From contig JAQYAY010000020.1 in NCBI GenBank assembly GCA_029338735.1, forward strand, positions 1 through 64,000: 64,000 nt of DNA, in the 5' to 3' direction. Below, one piece after another: positions 17,440 through 25,144 of the stretch. Within the stretch, counting starts at the first letter, position 1. Each line of letters starts with the position of its first letter. The stretch is from Lachnospiraceae bacterium (GTDB lineage: Bacteria; Bacillota; Clostridia; Lachnospirales; Lachnospiraceae). Both the position numbers and the translations under genes were made by a program. The notes under the pieces are model-generated. The model was not told where the DNA came from. It did not search any database and saw only the letters and a program-made list of their open reading frames with translations.

Positions 17440-18261
17440 ATGATTAGTGGAATTATAATGGCGACTATAATCGTAGGAGCCGTCGGATGCGCCATCGGAT
17501 TTCTGCTCTGTCTGGCATCTGAGAAGTTCAAGATTGAGGTCGATCCAAGAGAAGAGGAAGTGCTTGGTGTACTTCCTGGTAATAACTGTGGTGGCTGCGG
17601 ATATCCGGGATGTCCGGGATGTGCGCATGCTATTGTGACTGGTGAAGCACCTGTAGGTCAGTGTCCTGTGGGTGGTGCTCCTGTAGCTGCAAAGATTGGT
17701 GCTATCATGGGTGTTGATGCCGGTGAGTCTGTAAAGATGGTTGCTCATGTCAGATGTATCGGTGACTGTGATGCTGCATCCACGAAGTACAATTATGCAG
17801 GTGTAAAGAGCTGTTCAGCCATGGCATTTGTGCCAGGCGGCGGCCCAAAAGACTGCAAGTATGGCTGCATGGGATTCGGTGACTGTGTGGAATCATGTCA
17901 GTTCGATGCAATCCATATCGTAAATGGAATAGCATATGTAGATAAGGAAGCGTGCAAAGCCTGTGGCAAGTGTGTTGAAGCCTGCCCACGTGATATCATA
18001 GAGCTGATTCCTTATGATGCATCAGAAGTTGTGGACTGCCGTAACAAGGACAAGGGCAAGGATGTCATGTCAGTCTGCAAGGTCGGCTGCATCGCCTGTC
18101 ATCTCTGTGAGAAGACCTGCCAGCACGATGCCGTCCATGTAGTAGACAATATCGCCTACATCGATCAGGACAAGTGTGTAGGCTGCGGAGACTGCGCCGC
18201 CAAGTGCCCGAAGAAGGTCATCACAGTCCTTCATAAGGCAGCAGAAGAAAAGACTGCATAA
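17440..18261 (+). CDS. rnfB: Rnf electron transport complex subunit B (ferredoxin entry subunit)
   Basis: A 273-residue subunit. An N-terminal membrane helix is followed by the RnfB Fe-S domain (CGGCGYPGCPGCAH with a downstream Cys), then four ferredoxin-like [4Fe-4S] motifs (CKYGCMGFGDCVESC, CKACGKCVEACP, CKVGCIACHLCEKTC, CVGCGDCAAKCP). It takes electrons from reduced ferredoxin and feeds them to the membrane subunits. AAGGAGG lies at a suitable distance. It is the last gene of the operon and is followed by a clear terminator. Confidence 0.96.
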   Translation: MISGIIMATIIVGAVGCAIGFLLCLASEKFKIEVDPREEEVLGVLPGNNCGGCGYPGCPGCAHAIVTGEAPVGQCPVGGAPVAAKIGAIMGVDAGESVKMVAHVRCIGDCDAASTKYNYAGVKSCSAMAFVPGGGPKDCKYGCMGFGDCVESCQFDAIHIVNGIAYVDKEACKACGKCVEACPRDIIELIPYDASEVVDCRNKDKGKDVMSVCKVGCIACHLCEKTCQHDAVHVVDNIAYIDQDKCVGCGDCAAKCPKKVITVLHKAAEEKTA

Positions 18262-18280
18262 TTTTTATAAAGATTTCTAT

Positions 18281-18315
18281 GCGCCGGTGTTATCAGTTTC
18301 ACCGGTGCTTTTTTT
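18281..18315 (+). terminator. Intrinsic terminator of the rnf operon
   Basis: Stem GCGCCGGTG (18281-18289) with CACCGGTGC (18300-18308), one G-U pair, a 10-base loop, then seven T residues. Confidence 0.9.
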
Positions 18316-18329
18316 ATTAGAAAAACTGT

Positions 18330-18357
18330 TTTACATTCATTCAGTTTCTGATATAAT
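18330..18357 (+). promoter_or_regulatory. Extended -10 promoter of the oxidoreductase-hypA operon
   Basis: TTTACA (18330-18335), a 16-base spacer, and TATAAT (18352-18357) preceded by TGA to give the extended -10 TGATATAAT. Transcription would begin near 18364, just upstream of the palindrome at 18376. Confidence 0.65.
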
Positions 18358-18375
18358 AAACTAAAAGTATGTTTT

Positions 18376-18399
18376 ATGACAGACATGGGAATCTGTCAT
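18376..18399 (+). promoter_or_regulatory. Palindrome ATGACAGA-N8-TCTGTCAT, copy A
   Basis: A perfect 8-bp inverted repeat with an 8-base centre between promoter and ribosome binding site. Nearly the same element (N9 centre) and the same flanks, including TAGTGGAGGTTA or TAAGTGGAGGTTA before the start, precede the paralogous gene at 27979. It could be a repressor operator or an RNA hairpin in the 5' leader. Confidence 0.6.
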
Positions 18400-18417
18400 G
18401 TAGTAGTGGAGGTTATA

Positions 18418-21243
18418 ATGGTAAAAGAAGTAAACCCTGATATTTTTGTCAATGACTGGGACTTCCCACGAGAAGACTATCACTGCGATGATCCTGAGAA
18501 GAAAGAGCTTACAATGAAGCTTGCTCAGATGATTACCGATTCCATTCCTAGAAAATTAAAAGGCGGCATGAAGGAAAATCACATGGATTTCTGGATCCTT
18601 GACAGGCTTCTGACAAAGGACCAAGTCCGCTTCATGCTGAGTTTCGAGAAGAGACGTACTCCGTATACCACTGCACAGCTTGCACAGAAGAATCATATGT
18701 CAGTGGAGGAGACACAGAAGGTCATAGACCATCTCCTCTGGATTGGTATCATCGAACAGAACCGTGATAATGCTGATCAGCATATCCAGTATATCATCCC
18801 TAAGTGGGTCGTAGGCAGCGGCGAGTATATGGTCGAGCATCCTACTCTCTGTGATGATCATCCGGAAGTAGCTACAATGTTCAATCTGGCTCCTCAGGAA
18901 CCGCTTGAACTTGCAGCGAAGCTTGTGCCGCCAGGTGGTGCCGGAATCGGAATGCATGTCATACCTGTTGAGAAGGCTATTGAGACAGAGCCTACATCAG
19001 TAAGTGTGGAATATCTGTCACACTGGCTCAAAAAATACGATAAGTTCTGCAAGATGGTCTGTGCCTGCCGTAAGGCCCAGAGATACAGAGGAGAGGGAGT
19101 CGGTGATATTGAGGGATATATGTGTATCGGTGTCGGAGACATTGCAGAATTCCTGGTAGAGTCTGGAAAGGATGCTTATTACATTACCCGCGAAGAAGCA
19201 ATGGACATCATAATGCGTGCCGAGCGAAAGGGCTATGTGCATCAGATCACGAATCTCGATGGACCGAACAGGATAGTAGGTATCTGCAACTGCTCACCTG
19301 GAAGCTGCTATGGACTTCGCACATCACAGCTGTTCAATACACCGAATATGAGCCGTTCGGCATACAGGGCTCATGTAGATGCAGAGAAATGCGTAGCCTG
19401 CGGCAAGTGTGTCGAGGTATGCCCTGCAGGTGCTGCAAAGCTTGGTCAGAAGCTCTGCCACGCAGATGGAAGCAAGGTCATGTATCCTGTTCATGAGCTG
19501 CCAGATGATCATGTCTGGGGCGAGGACAAATGGGACAAGAATTACAGGGATAATAACCAGATCCAGTGCTATGATTCAGGCACATCTCCGTGCAAGACTG
19601 CCTGTCCTGCGCATATTGCAGTTCAGGGATATGTCAGAATGGCAGCAGAAGGTCGTTATGAAGAGGCTGTAAAGCTCATCAGACAGGACAATCCGTTCCC
19701 GGCAGTCTGTGGTGCAGTCTGCAACAGACGTTGCGAGGACCGTTGTACGAGAGGGCTGATCGATCATCCTGTAGCAATTGATGAGATCAAGAAATTCCTT
19801 GCAGAATACGAGAGAAAAAATCCGAAGGCATTTCTTGAACCAACAGAGAATATGGACGGCAATCAGTGGAGTGAGTATCCGATTGCAGTTATTGGAGCAG
19901 GTCCGGCCGGACTTACAGCTGCATGGTATCTTCGCAAAGAAGGATATCCGGTCACAGTATTTGAAAAGGAGTCAAGACCAGGCGGAATGCTGCTTAATGG
20001 AATCCCTAATTTCCGCCTTGAGAAAAATGTACTCGAGTCTGAGATTGACCTCATCCGTCAGATGGGAGCAGAGATCAGATGCGGAGTCGAGGTCGGAAAA
20101 GACGTTACTATCCAGCAGCTCCGTGAAGAAGGATACAAAGGATTCTTCATAGCTATCGGACTTCAGGGCGGACGTCTCGCAGGCGTTCCTGGAGAGGATG
20201 CAGAAGGCGTTGAATCAGGAGTTGCTTTCCTTAAGAGAGTTAATCTGTCAGAAGAGAAACCACATCTGGATGGAGATATAGTAGTTGTAGGTGGTGGAAA
20301 TGTAGCCGCCGATGTAGCAAGAGCAGCACTCAGGACCACGGATGGCAAGGTCACTATGCTCTGTCTCGAGCAGCGTGATGAGATGCCTGCTGCAAAGGAT
20401 GAAGTAGCAGAGATCCTTGGAGAAGGTATAGAGCTGAATAACGGCTGGGGACCTAAAGAAGTCATTAAGAATGATGACGGAACAGTAAAGTCCATTATTT
20501 TCAAGAAGTGTACTCAGGTAAAGGACGCTGATGGAAGATTCAATCCTAAGTATGATGAGAAAGAGACTATTGAAATTCCTTGTTCCCATGTTCTCATGGC
20601 AATAGGACAGGCTGCTGAGTGGGGACATCTGCTTGACGGGACGAAGGTCGTACTCAGAAGAAATGGAACAGCTGAGGCTGATCCTGTGACACTCCAGACT
20701 GCAGAGCCAGATATCTTCGTTGGAGGAGATATCAATCATGGCGCCAGATTCGCTATTGATGCCATTGCAGACGGTCGTGAAGGAATGATTTCAATCAACA
20801 GATTTGTTCATCCTGGCCAGTCACTGACAATTGGAAGAAATCTCCGTCATTTCATTGAACTCGACAGAGATGATATAAAGATCGAGAGTTACGACAATGC
20901 TGACCGTCAGACACCAGGCAGCAGAGGTACTGTGCAGGAAGCTGTGAAGTCGTTTGATGATATGAGACTTCCACTGACAGAGGAACAGGTAAAGGCTGAA
21001 GCGGCTCGCTGTCTCAAGTGTGGAGCGACGACTGTAGATTTCAACAAGTGTATAGGCTGTGGGCTCTGCACCACGAGATGTGAGTTTGATGCTATCCATC
21101 TCTCACGTGACCTTCCGCACTGCTCTGATATGCATACTGCGGAGGAAATGATGGATGAAGTCAGGAAGTATCTGCCAAAGCGTATGATGAAGATCATGAA
21201 GACAAAGATCACAGGTCATTCAGACTATCCAAGCGAGCAGTAA
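18418..21243 (+). CDS. Iron-sulfur FAD/NAD(P)-dependent oxidoreductase (GltD/NfnB-like), paralogue A
   Basis: A 941-residue protein. Start ATG 18418 has TGGAGGT five bases upstream; the upstream ATG at 18376 lies in the palindrome. Order: a winged-helix-like stretch (~80-130), a cysteine-rich domain with CACRK, MCIG and CNCSPGSC motifs, a [4Fe-4S] motif CVACGKCVEVCP, a GltD-type Fe-S domain (CKTACPAHIAVQG, CGAVCNRRCEDRC), an FAD Rossmann motif VIGAGPAGLTAAWYLR with PGGMLLNGIPNFRL, an NAD(P) motif VVVGGGNVAADVAR, AIGQ and GGD, then a C-terminal CLKCG with CIGCGLCTTRC. It probably moves electrons between NAD(P)H and ferredoxin-like partners; the true substrate is unknown. hypA follows after one base, so a link to a nickel enzyme is likely. 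Confidence 0.85.
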   Translation: MVKEVNPDIFVNDWDFPREDYHCDDPEKKELTMKLAQMITDSIPRKLKGGMKENHMDFWILDRLLTKDQVRFMLSFEKRRTPYTTAQLAQKNHMSVEETQKVIDHLLWIGIIEQNRDNADQHIQYIIPKWVVGSGEYMVEHPTLCDDHPEVATMFNLAPQEPLELAAKLVPPGGAGIGMHVIPVEKAIETEPTSVSVEYLSHWLKKYDKFCKMVCACRKAQRYRGEGVGDIEGYMCIGVGDIAEFLVESGKDAYYITREEAMDIIMRAERKGYVHQITNLDGPNRIVGICNCSPGSCYGLRTSQLFNTPNMSRSAYRAHVDAEKCVACGKCVEVCPAGAAKLGQKLCHADGSKVMYPVHELPDDHVWGEDKWDKNYRDNNQIQCYDSGTSPCKTACPAHIAVQGYVRMAAEGRYEEAVKLIRQDNPFPAVCGAVCNRRCEDRCTRGLIDHPVAIDEIKKFLAEYERKNPKAFLEPTENMDGNQWSEYPIAVIGAGPAGLTAAWYLRKEGYPVTVFEKESRPGGMLLNGIPNFRLEKNVLESEIDLIRQMGAEIRCGVEVGKDVTIQQLREEGYKGFFIAIGLQGGRLAGVPGEDAEGVESGVAFLKRVNLSEEKPHLDGDIVVVGGGNVAADVARAALRTTDGKVTMLCLEQRDEMPAAKDEVAEILGEGIELNNGWGPKEVIKNDDGTVKSIIFKKCTQVKDADGRFNPKYDEKETIEIPCSHVLMAIGQAAEWGHLLDGTKVVLRRNGTAEADPVTLQTAEPDIFVGGDINHGARFAIDAIADGREGMISINRFVHPGQSLTIGRNLRHFIELDRDDIKIESYDNADRQTPGSRGTVQEAVKSFDDMRLPLTEEQVKAEAARCLKCGATTVDFNKCIGCGLCTTRCEFDAIHLSRDLPHCSDMHTAEEMMDEVRKYLPKRMMKIMKTKITGHSDYPSEQ

Positions 21244-21244
21244 T

Positions 21245-21640
21245 ATGCATGAGATGGGAATTGTGCTTCATCTGGCGAAAACGCTGGATGAAGCCGCTGA
21301 GGAAAATCATATAACAAAATACGGCTCAGTGACTCTCTCAGTAGGTGAGGTATCAGGCATTATGACTGATTACTTCATAGAATGCTGGGATTATTTCAAG
21401 AGCAGACACCCACTGCTGAAGGACTCTGTCCTGAAGCTTGAGACGATACCGGCAGTCACATTCTGTTCGAACTGTGAGAAAAATTATCCTACCGCCAAGT
21501 ATGGAAAGACCTGTCCATACTGCGGATCAGGCGAAACCTGGCTCATCACGGGTAATGAGTGCGTGATAAAAGAGGTCGAGGCTGAGACTAATGATGGGAG
21601 CGAAGGTGTAGTAGAAAAAGAAGCAGAAGACCTGCAATAG
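21245..21640 (+). CDS. hypA: Hydrogenase/urease nickel chaperone HypA
   Basis: A 131-residue nickel metallochaperone. It starts with the conserved MHEMGI; His2 with the N-terminus binds Ni. The zinc-binding site has two CxxC pairs (CSNC and CPYC). It is one base downstream of the oxidoreductase stop with no clear ribosome binding site of its own, so translation is probably coupled. The acidic tail (EAETNDGSEGVVEKEAEDLQ) is longer than usual. The last 53 bases overlap the convergent VanZ-like gene on the other strand. No hydrogenase structural genes or hypCDEF are in the window. Confidence 0.92.
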   Translation: MHEMGIVLHLAKTLDEAAEENHITKYGSVTLSVGEVSGIMTDYFIECWDYFKSRHPLLKDSVLKLETIPAVTFCSNCEKNYPTAKYGKTCPYCGSGETWLITGNECVIKEVEAETNDGSEGVVEKEAEDLQ

Positions 21641-22031
21641 CCCCACATGAGTCGATAAGTACATCTGTTATCTGACCGGATCTGCCGGGTACAAACAGCT
21701 GATGGAATTCATCTGTTGATGCATAGACCGCAGCAATGAATAGTGAGAGAACATACCGGTTTCCTGGAATCGCGAAGAATAGCAGGATTCCAAGAACTGC
21801 ATATTCTGTCGCATGGGCTGTTTTCCTGACGGGATGGTCTATTTTTTCTGCGAGAGCCATCTGATCTGAAGCAGTCATATTTTTATAGTGTGGAACGAAT
21901 AAAGTACATACGAGCCTGCCAGCACGCAGACTCGTATTAGTGGATTCGTCGGCTGACTGTGCCGACATTGAAAATATAAAGATCATCCATACTAATGCCA
22001 GAATGGCAAAGATTTTATTCCGTTTTTTCAT
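21588..22031 (-). CDS. VanZ-like membrane protein
   Basis: A 147-residue protein with about four membrane helices and VanZ family motifs: FSMSAQ after the first helix, KTAHATEYAVLG, YASTDEFHQLFVPGRSGQITDVLIDSCGA (read in two parts around FHQ). VanZ relatives are linked to low-level teicoplanin resistance and envelope functions; the biochemical role is unknown. It converges on hypA, with a 53-base antisense overlap. Confidence 0.85.
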   Translation of the reverse strand: MKKRNKIFAILALVWMIFIFSMSAQSADESTNTSLRAGRLVCTLFVPHYKNMTASDQMALAEKIDHPVRKTAHATEYAVLGILLFFAIPGNRYVLSLFIAAVYASTDEFHQLFVPGRSGQITDVLIDSCGAIAGLLLLFLLHLRSHH

Positions 22032-22099
22032 AATTCAGTTATCTTTCCAGATCTAAAATATCAGGCCATATTATAAATTATGATTTATCTGGCTGTCAA

Positions 22100-22108
22100 T
22101 GCTATAAT
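22100..22108 (+). promoter_or_regulatory. Extended -10 element upstream of the NSS transporter
   Basis: TGCTATAAT (22100-22108) matches TGNTATAAT. No good -35 is seen at 16-18 bases. It lies about 100 bases upstream of the start at 22211. Confidence 0.4.
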
Positions 22109-22210
22109 ATCCTATGGATCTTTCATGGTGACTTCATATCTCATTTATGGTAATATATCAGTTGTCCATAAAATTGACTGTAGATATTTTTGAAAGGAAA
22201 GAAAAGTAAA

Positions 22211-23695
22211 ATGTCAGAAACGGGAGGTCGTGAGAAGTTCGGTTCCAGAATAGGGTTCATTCTGGTGTCGGCAGGTTGTGCAATTGGTATAGGGAATGTG
22301 TGGAAATTCCCCTACCTCTGTGGTCAGTATGGTGGAGCAGCATTTATCCTGCTATATCTGGTCTTCCTGCTTATCATGGGAATACCTGTAATGGTATGCG
22401 AGTTTTCTATAGGACGAAAGGCGCAGCACAGCGCAGCTCTTGCATTCGAGACGCTGGAGCCTGCGGGAACGCACTGGCATTATCTGAAGTGGATCAGCAT
22501 TATTGGGTGCTACCTGCTGATGATGTATTACACCACTGTCTGCGGATGGATGCTTGATTATTTCGTGAGACAGCTGTCTGGTGAATTCGTCGGAGCCGGA
22601 CCTGATGAGATCACGGCCGGATTCATTGAGATGCTCGGGAATCCCGGTGAAATGGCATTCTGGACTATTCTAGTATGTGTGATAGGATTTGTGATCTGCT
22701 TTTTCGGCGTACAGAATGGAGTAGAGAGGATCACCAAATGGATGATGGTTGCATTGCTTGCACTGATGATAATACTGGCAGTACATTCGGTATTTCTGAA
22801 AGGTGCAGGAGCCGGAATCAGATTTTACCTGGTGCCGGATTTCGGCAATCTGGCTGAAAAAGGCTGGGGAAATGTGATATATGCCGCGATGAGTCAGGCA
22901 TTCTTTACTCTGTCCATAGGTGTCGGTGCCATGCTTATCTTTGGCAGCTACCTTGGAAAAGACAGGAGTCTGACCGGTGAAGCATGTACAGTTACGGCTC
23001 TTGATACTGCTGTTGCGCTGATGGCCGGATTTATCATTATACCTGCCTGCTTTGCATTCGGAATAGAGCCTGATGCAGGACCGAGCCTGATATTTATCAC
23101 GATACCGAATCTGTTTGCTCAGATGGCTGGCGGCCGGATCTGGGGAGCCCTGTTCTTCGTATTCCTGTCATTTGCAGCGTTATCGACTGTTATTGCTGTT
23201 TTTGAAAATATTATTGCTTTTGACATGGATCTGTTCGGATGGGACAGGAAGAAGAGTGTGCTTGTAAGTGCTGTTCTTGTGATCCTGCTATCGATGCCAT
23301 GTGTATTTGGATACAATATCTGGGCAGGTTTTGAGCCTGTCGGGAAAGGTACGAGTATACTGGATCTTGAGGATTTCATAGTGTCCAATAATCTGCTACC
23401 GCTCGGAAGTCTGGCATTTGTATTGTTCTGTACCAGAAAGAATGGATGGGGGTGGGACAGCTTTATTGCAGAGGCTGACACAGGCAGAGGAATGAAGTTC
23501 CCGCATGGCCTTAAATGGTATATGACCTGGATACTTCCAGTCATTATTCTGATCATTTACTTCAAGGGATATTATGACAAGTTTTCACCTATGGGAACAG
23601 GAGTCCTGACAGGATGGATGACATTTGCGGCAGTGCTTGTGGTATTTATTCTGCTGTGTGCTGTAATGAATAGTCATTCGAAGCATAAGATATAA
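22211..23695 (+). CDS. Neurotransmitter:sodium symporter (SNF/LeuT-type) family transporter
   Basis: A 494-residue polytopic protein. Start ATG 22211 follows AAAGGAAAG; the TTG at 22190 is less likely. The N-terminus shows the NSS signature (REKFGSRIGFILVSAGCAIGIGNVWKFPYL, read in two parts), forming the Na+ and substrate site in helix 1, and an unwound GxGxGN-type region. About eleven or twelve helices follow. These carriers import amino acids or amines with Na+. The substrate is not predictable here. The gene stands alone between the VanZ-like gene and the convergent hypB genes and ends in a bidirectional terminator. Confidence 0.92.
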   Translation: MSETGGREKFGSRIGFILVSAGCAIGIGNVWKFPYLCGQYGGAAFILLYLVFLLIMGIPVMVCEFSIGRKAQHSAALAFETLEPAGTHWHYLKWISIIGCYLLMMYYTTVCGWMLDYFVRQLSGEFVGAGPDEITAGFIEMLGNPGEMAFWTILVCVIGFVICFFGVQNGVERITKWMMVALLALMIILAVHSVFLKGAGAGIRFYLVPDFGNLAEKGWGNVIYAAMSQAFFTLSIGVGAMLIFGSYLGKDRSLTGEACTVTALDTAVALMAGFIIIPACFAFGIEPDAGPSLIFITIPNLFAQMAGGRIWGALFFVFLSFAALSTVIAVFENIIAFDMDLFGWDRKKSVLVSAVLVILLSMPCVFGYNIWAGFEPVGKGTSILDLEDFIVSNNLLPLGSLAFVLFCTRKNGWGWDSFIAEADTGRGMKFPHGLKWYMTWILPVIILIIYFKGYYDKFSPMGTGVLTGWMTFAAVLVVFILLCAVMNSHSKHKI

Positions 23696-23700
23696 AATAA

Positions 23701-23740
23701 AAAGTGCATCACCTGTAAAGCAGGCGGTGCACTTTTCTTT
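23701..23740. terminator. Bidirectional terminator between the NSS transporter and hypB
   Basis: A 15-bp stem, AAAGTGCATCACCTG (23701-23715) with CAGGCGGTGCACTTT (23721-23735), a 5-base loop, flanked by A-rich sequence on the left and T-rich on the right, so it serves both convergent genes. Confidence 0.85.
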
Positions 23741-23745
23741 TTATA

Positions 23746-24405
23746 TCAGGATTTCCAAATCCCGACCTGTTCCTTAAGCCAGGTCTCAAATGAATCCATT
23801 CCCTGGCCTGTCTTTGCTGAAACAGGGAAAATACTGATATCCGGATTCAGTCTTTTGGCACGTTCCTTGCATTTTTCAACATCGAAATCAAAATATTCAA
23901 GAGTATCCATCTTTGTGATGACGAGTGCATCTGACTGTTCAAACATCAGTGGATATTTGAGCGGCTTGTCATCGCCCTCAGGTACTGAGAGTATCATGAC
24001 TTTGAGCCCTGCTCCTGTATCAAATTCTGCTGGGCAGATGAGATTACCAACATTTTCGAGGAAGATCAGATCCTTGCCATCGTATCCCATTGAATCAAGG
24101 GCACGTTTTGTCATGCCTGCGTCCATATGGCACATGCCATCTGTATGAGCCTGAATGGAGGTGGCACCGAGATTTTCAATCTTTACAGCATCGACATCTG
24201 AAGCAATATCAGCTTCCATGACGGCGATATTCAGATCACCCTTCAGATCTGTGATGGTGCGGGACAGGAGGGTGGTCTTTCCTGAGCCTGGACTTGACAT
24301 CAGATTGATGAGAAGTGACCCTTTCTCCTTCATTTCTTTTCTGATAGCATCTGCATCCCTGTCATTTGATTCCGTGACTGAGGCATTCAGTTCTATAACC
24401 ATCAT
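23746..24405 (-). CDS. hypB: HypB-like nickel-insertion GTPase, second copy
   Basis: A 219-residue SIMIBI-class GTPase that delivers nickel with HypA. P-loop SSPGSGKTT, EADIASDVDA, the metal-site Cys-His in DGMCHMDAGM, Cys in NLICPAEFD, a TKMD guanine-specificity motif and a conserved SVPEGDDKPLKYP. It lacks an N-terminal His-rich or CxxCGC nickel store. Its ATG overlaps the stop of the first hypB (ATGA), with GGAGG seven bases upstream. It is clearly paralogous to its neighbour but diverged. One copy may serve a different target than hydrogenase (inference). Confidence 0.93.
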   Translation of the reverse strand: MMVIELNASVTESNDRDADAIRKEMKEKGSLLINLMSSPGSGKTTLLSRTITDLKGDLNIAVMEADIASDVDAVKIENLGATSIQAHTDGMCHMDAGMTKRALDSMGYDGKDLIFLENVGNLICPAEFDTGAGLKVMILSVPEGDDKPLKYPLMFEQSDALVITKMDTLEYFDFDVEKCKERAKRLNPDISIFPVSAKTGQGMDSFETWLKEQVGIWKS

Positions 24406-25085
24406 TTGTCATCCTCCTTGGACAGAGATATCTGTCCTTCAAGCCAGCTGATCCATTCGTCGAACCCATCACCGGTCTTAGCCGAGATCGGGATGACCTT
24501 GAGTGAAGGATTGGCGTAGTTCAGGCTGTCGCAGAGCTTGTTGATGCTGAAATCAAAGACTGCTCTGGTGTCGAACTTGTTGACAAGGAGAATATCACCT
24601 ACCTTGAACATAAGAGGGTACTTGAGTGGCTTGTCATCGCCCTCAGGCACTGACAGGATCACGACTTCCTTGTTCTGACCTACATCGAATTCGGCAGGAC
24701 AGACCAGATTGCCGACATTTTCAAGAAATACAAGGTCGAGATCATCGACTCCAAGTCTTTCAAGACCTCTCTTTGTCATGTCTGCATCCATATGGCAGGA
24801 ACCGCCGGTATGGAGCTGGATGACCTTGGCACCAGCATCAGCGACAGTCTGAGCATCCACGTCACTATCGACATCTGCCTCCATGACCCCGATTCGGTAT
24901 TTATCCTTTAGCATGTCTATGGTGCGTACAAGTGTAGTAGTCTTTCCGGCACCCGGGCTGGACATCAGATTCACGAAGAAGACATTCTTCGATTTCAGAT
25001 AGCCTCTGACTTCAGCGGCTACCTTGTCGTTGTCTTCAATAACTCTCTCCTTTGTTTCCAAAATCTCGAATTCTCTATTGCTCAT
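24402..25085 (-). CDS. hypB: HypB nickel-insertion GTPase, first copy
   Basis: A 227-residue GTPase with P-loop SSPGAGKTT, EADVDSDVDA, metal-site Cys-His in GGSCHMDADMTKRGL, Cys in NLVCPAEFD, and the NKFD guanine-specificity motif. No N-terminal metal-storage extension. It lies 59 bases after the oxidoreductase paralogue B in the same orientation and is coupled to the second hypB, so the three genes form an operon. Confidence 0.94.
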   Translation of the reverse strand: MSNREFEILETKERVIEDNDKVAAEVRGYLKSKNVFFVNLMSSPGAGKTTTLVRTIDMLKDKYRIGVMEADVDSDVDAQTVADAGAKVIQLHTGGSCHMDADMTKRGLERLGVDDLDLVFLENVGNLVCPAEFDVGQNKEVVILSVPEGDDKPLKYPLMFKVGDILLVNKFDTRAVFDFSINKLCDSLNYANPSLKVIPISAKTGDGFDEWISWLEGQISLSKEDDK

Positions 25086-25144
25086 TTTGATTCCTGTGTG
25101 TTCACTAAGGATAGCTTACAACTATCAACTCATAACTTGTAACT

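Noticed and set aside
18376..18417. ATG 18376 as the start of the oxidoreductase
   Set aside because: It lies in the palindrome with no ribosome binding site; TGGAGGT is placed for ATG 18418, and the paralogue has the same arrangement.
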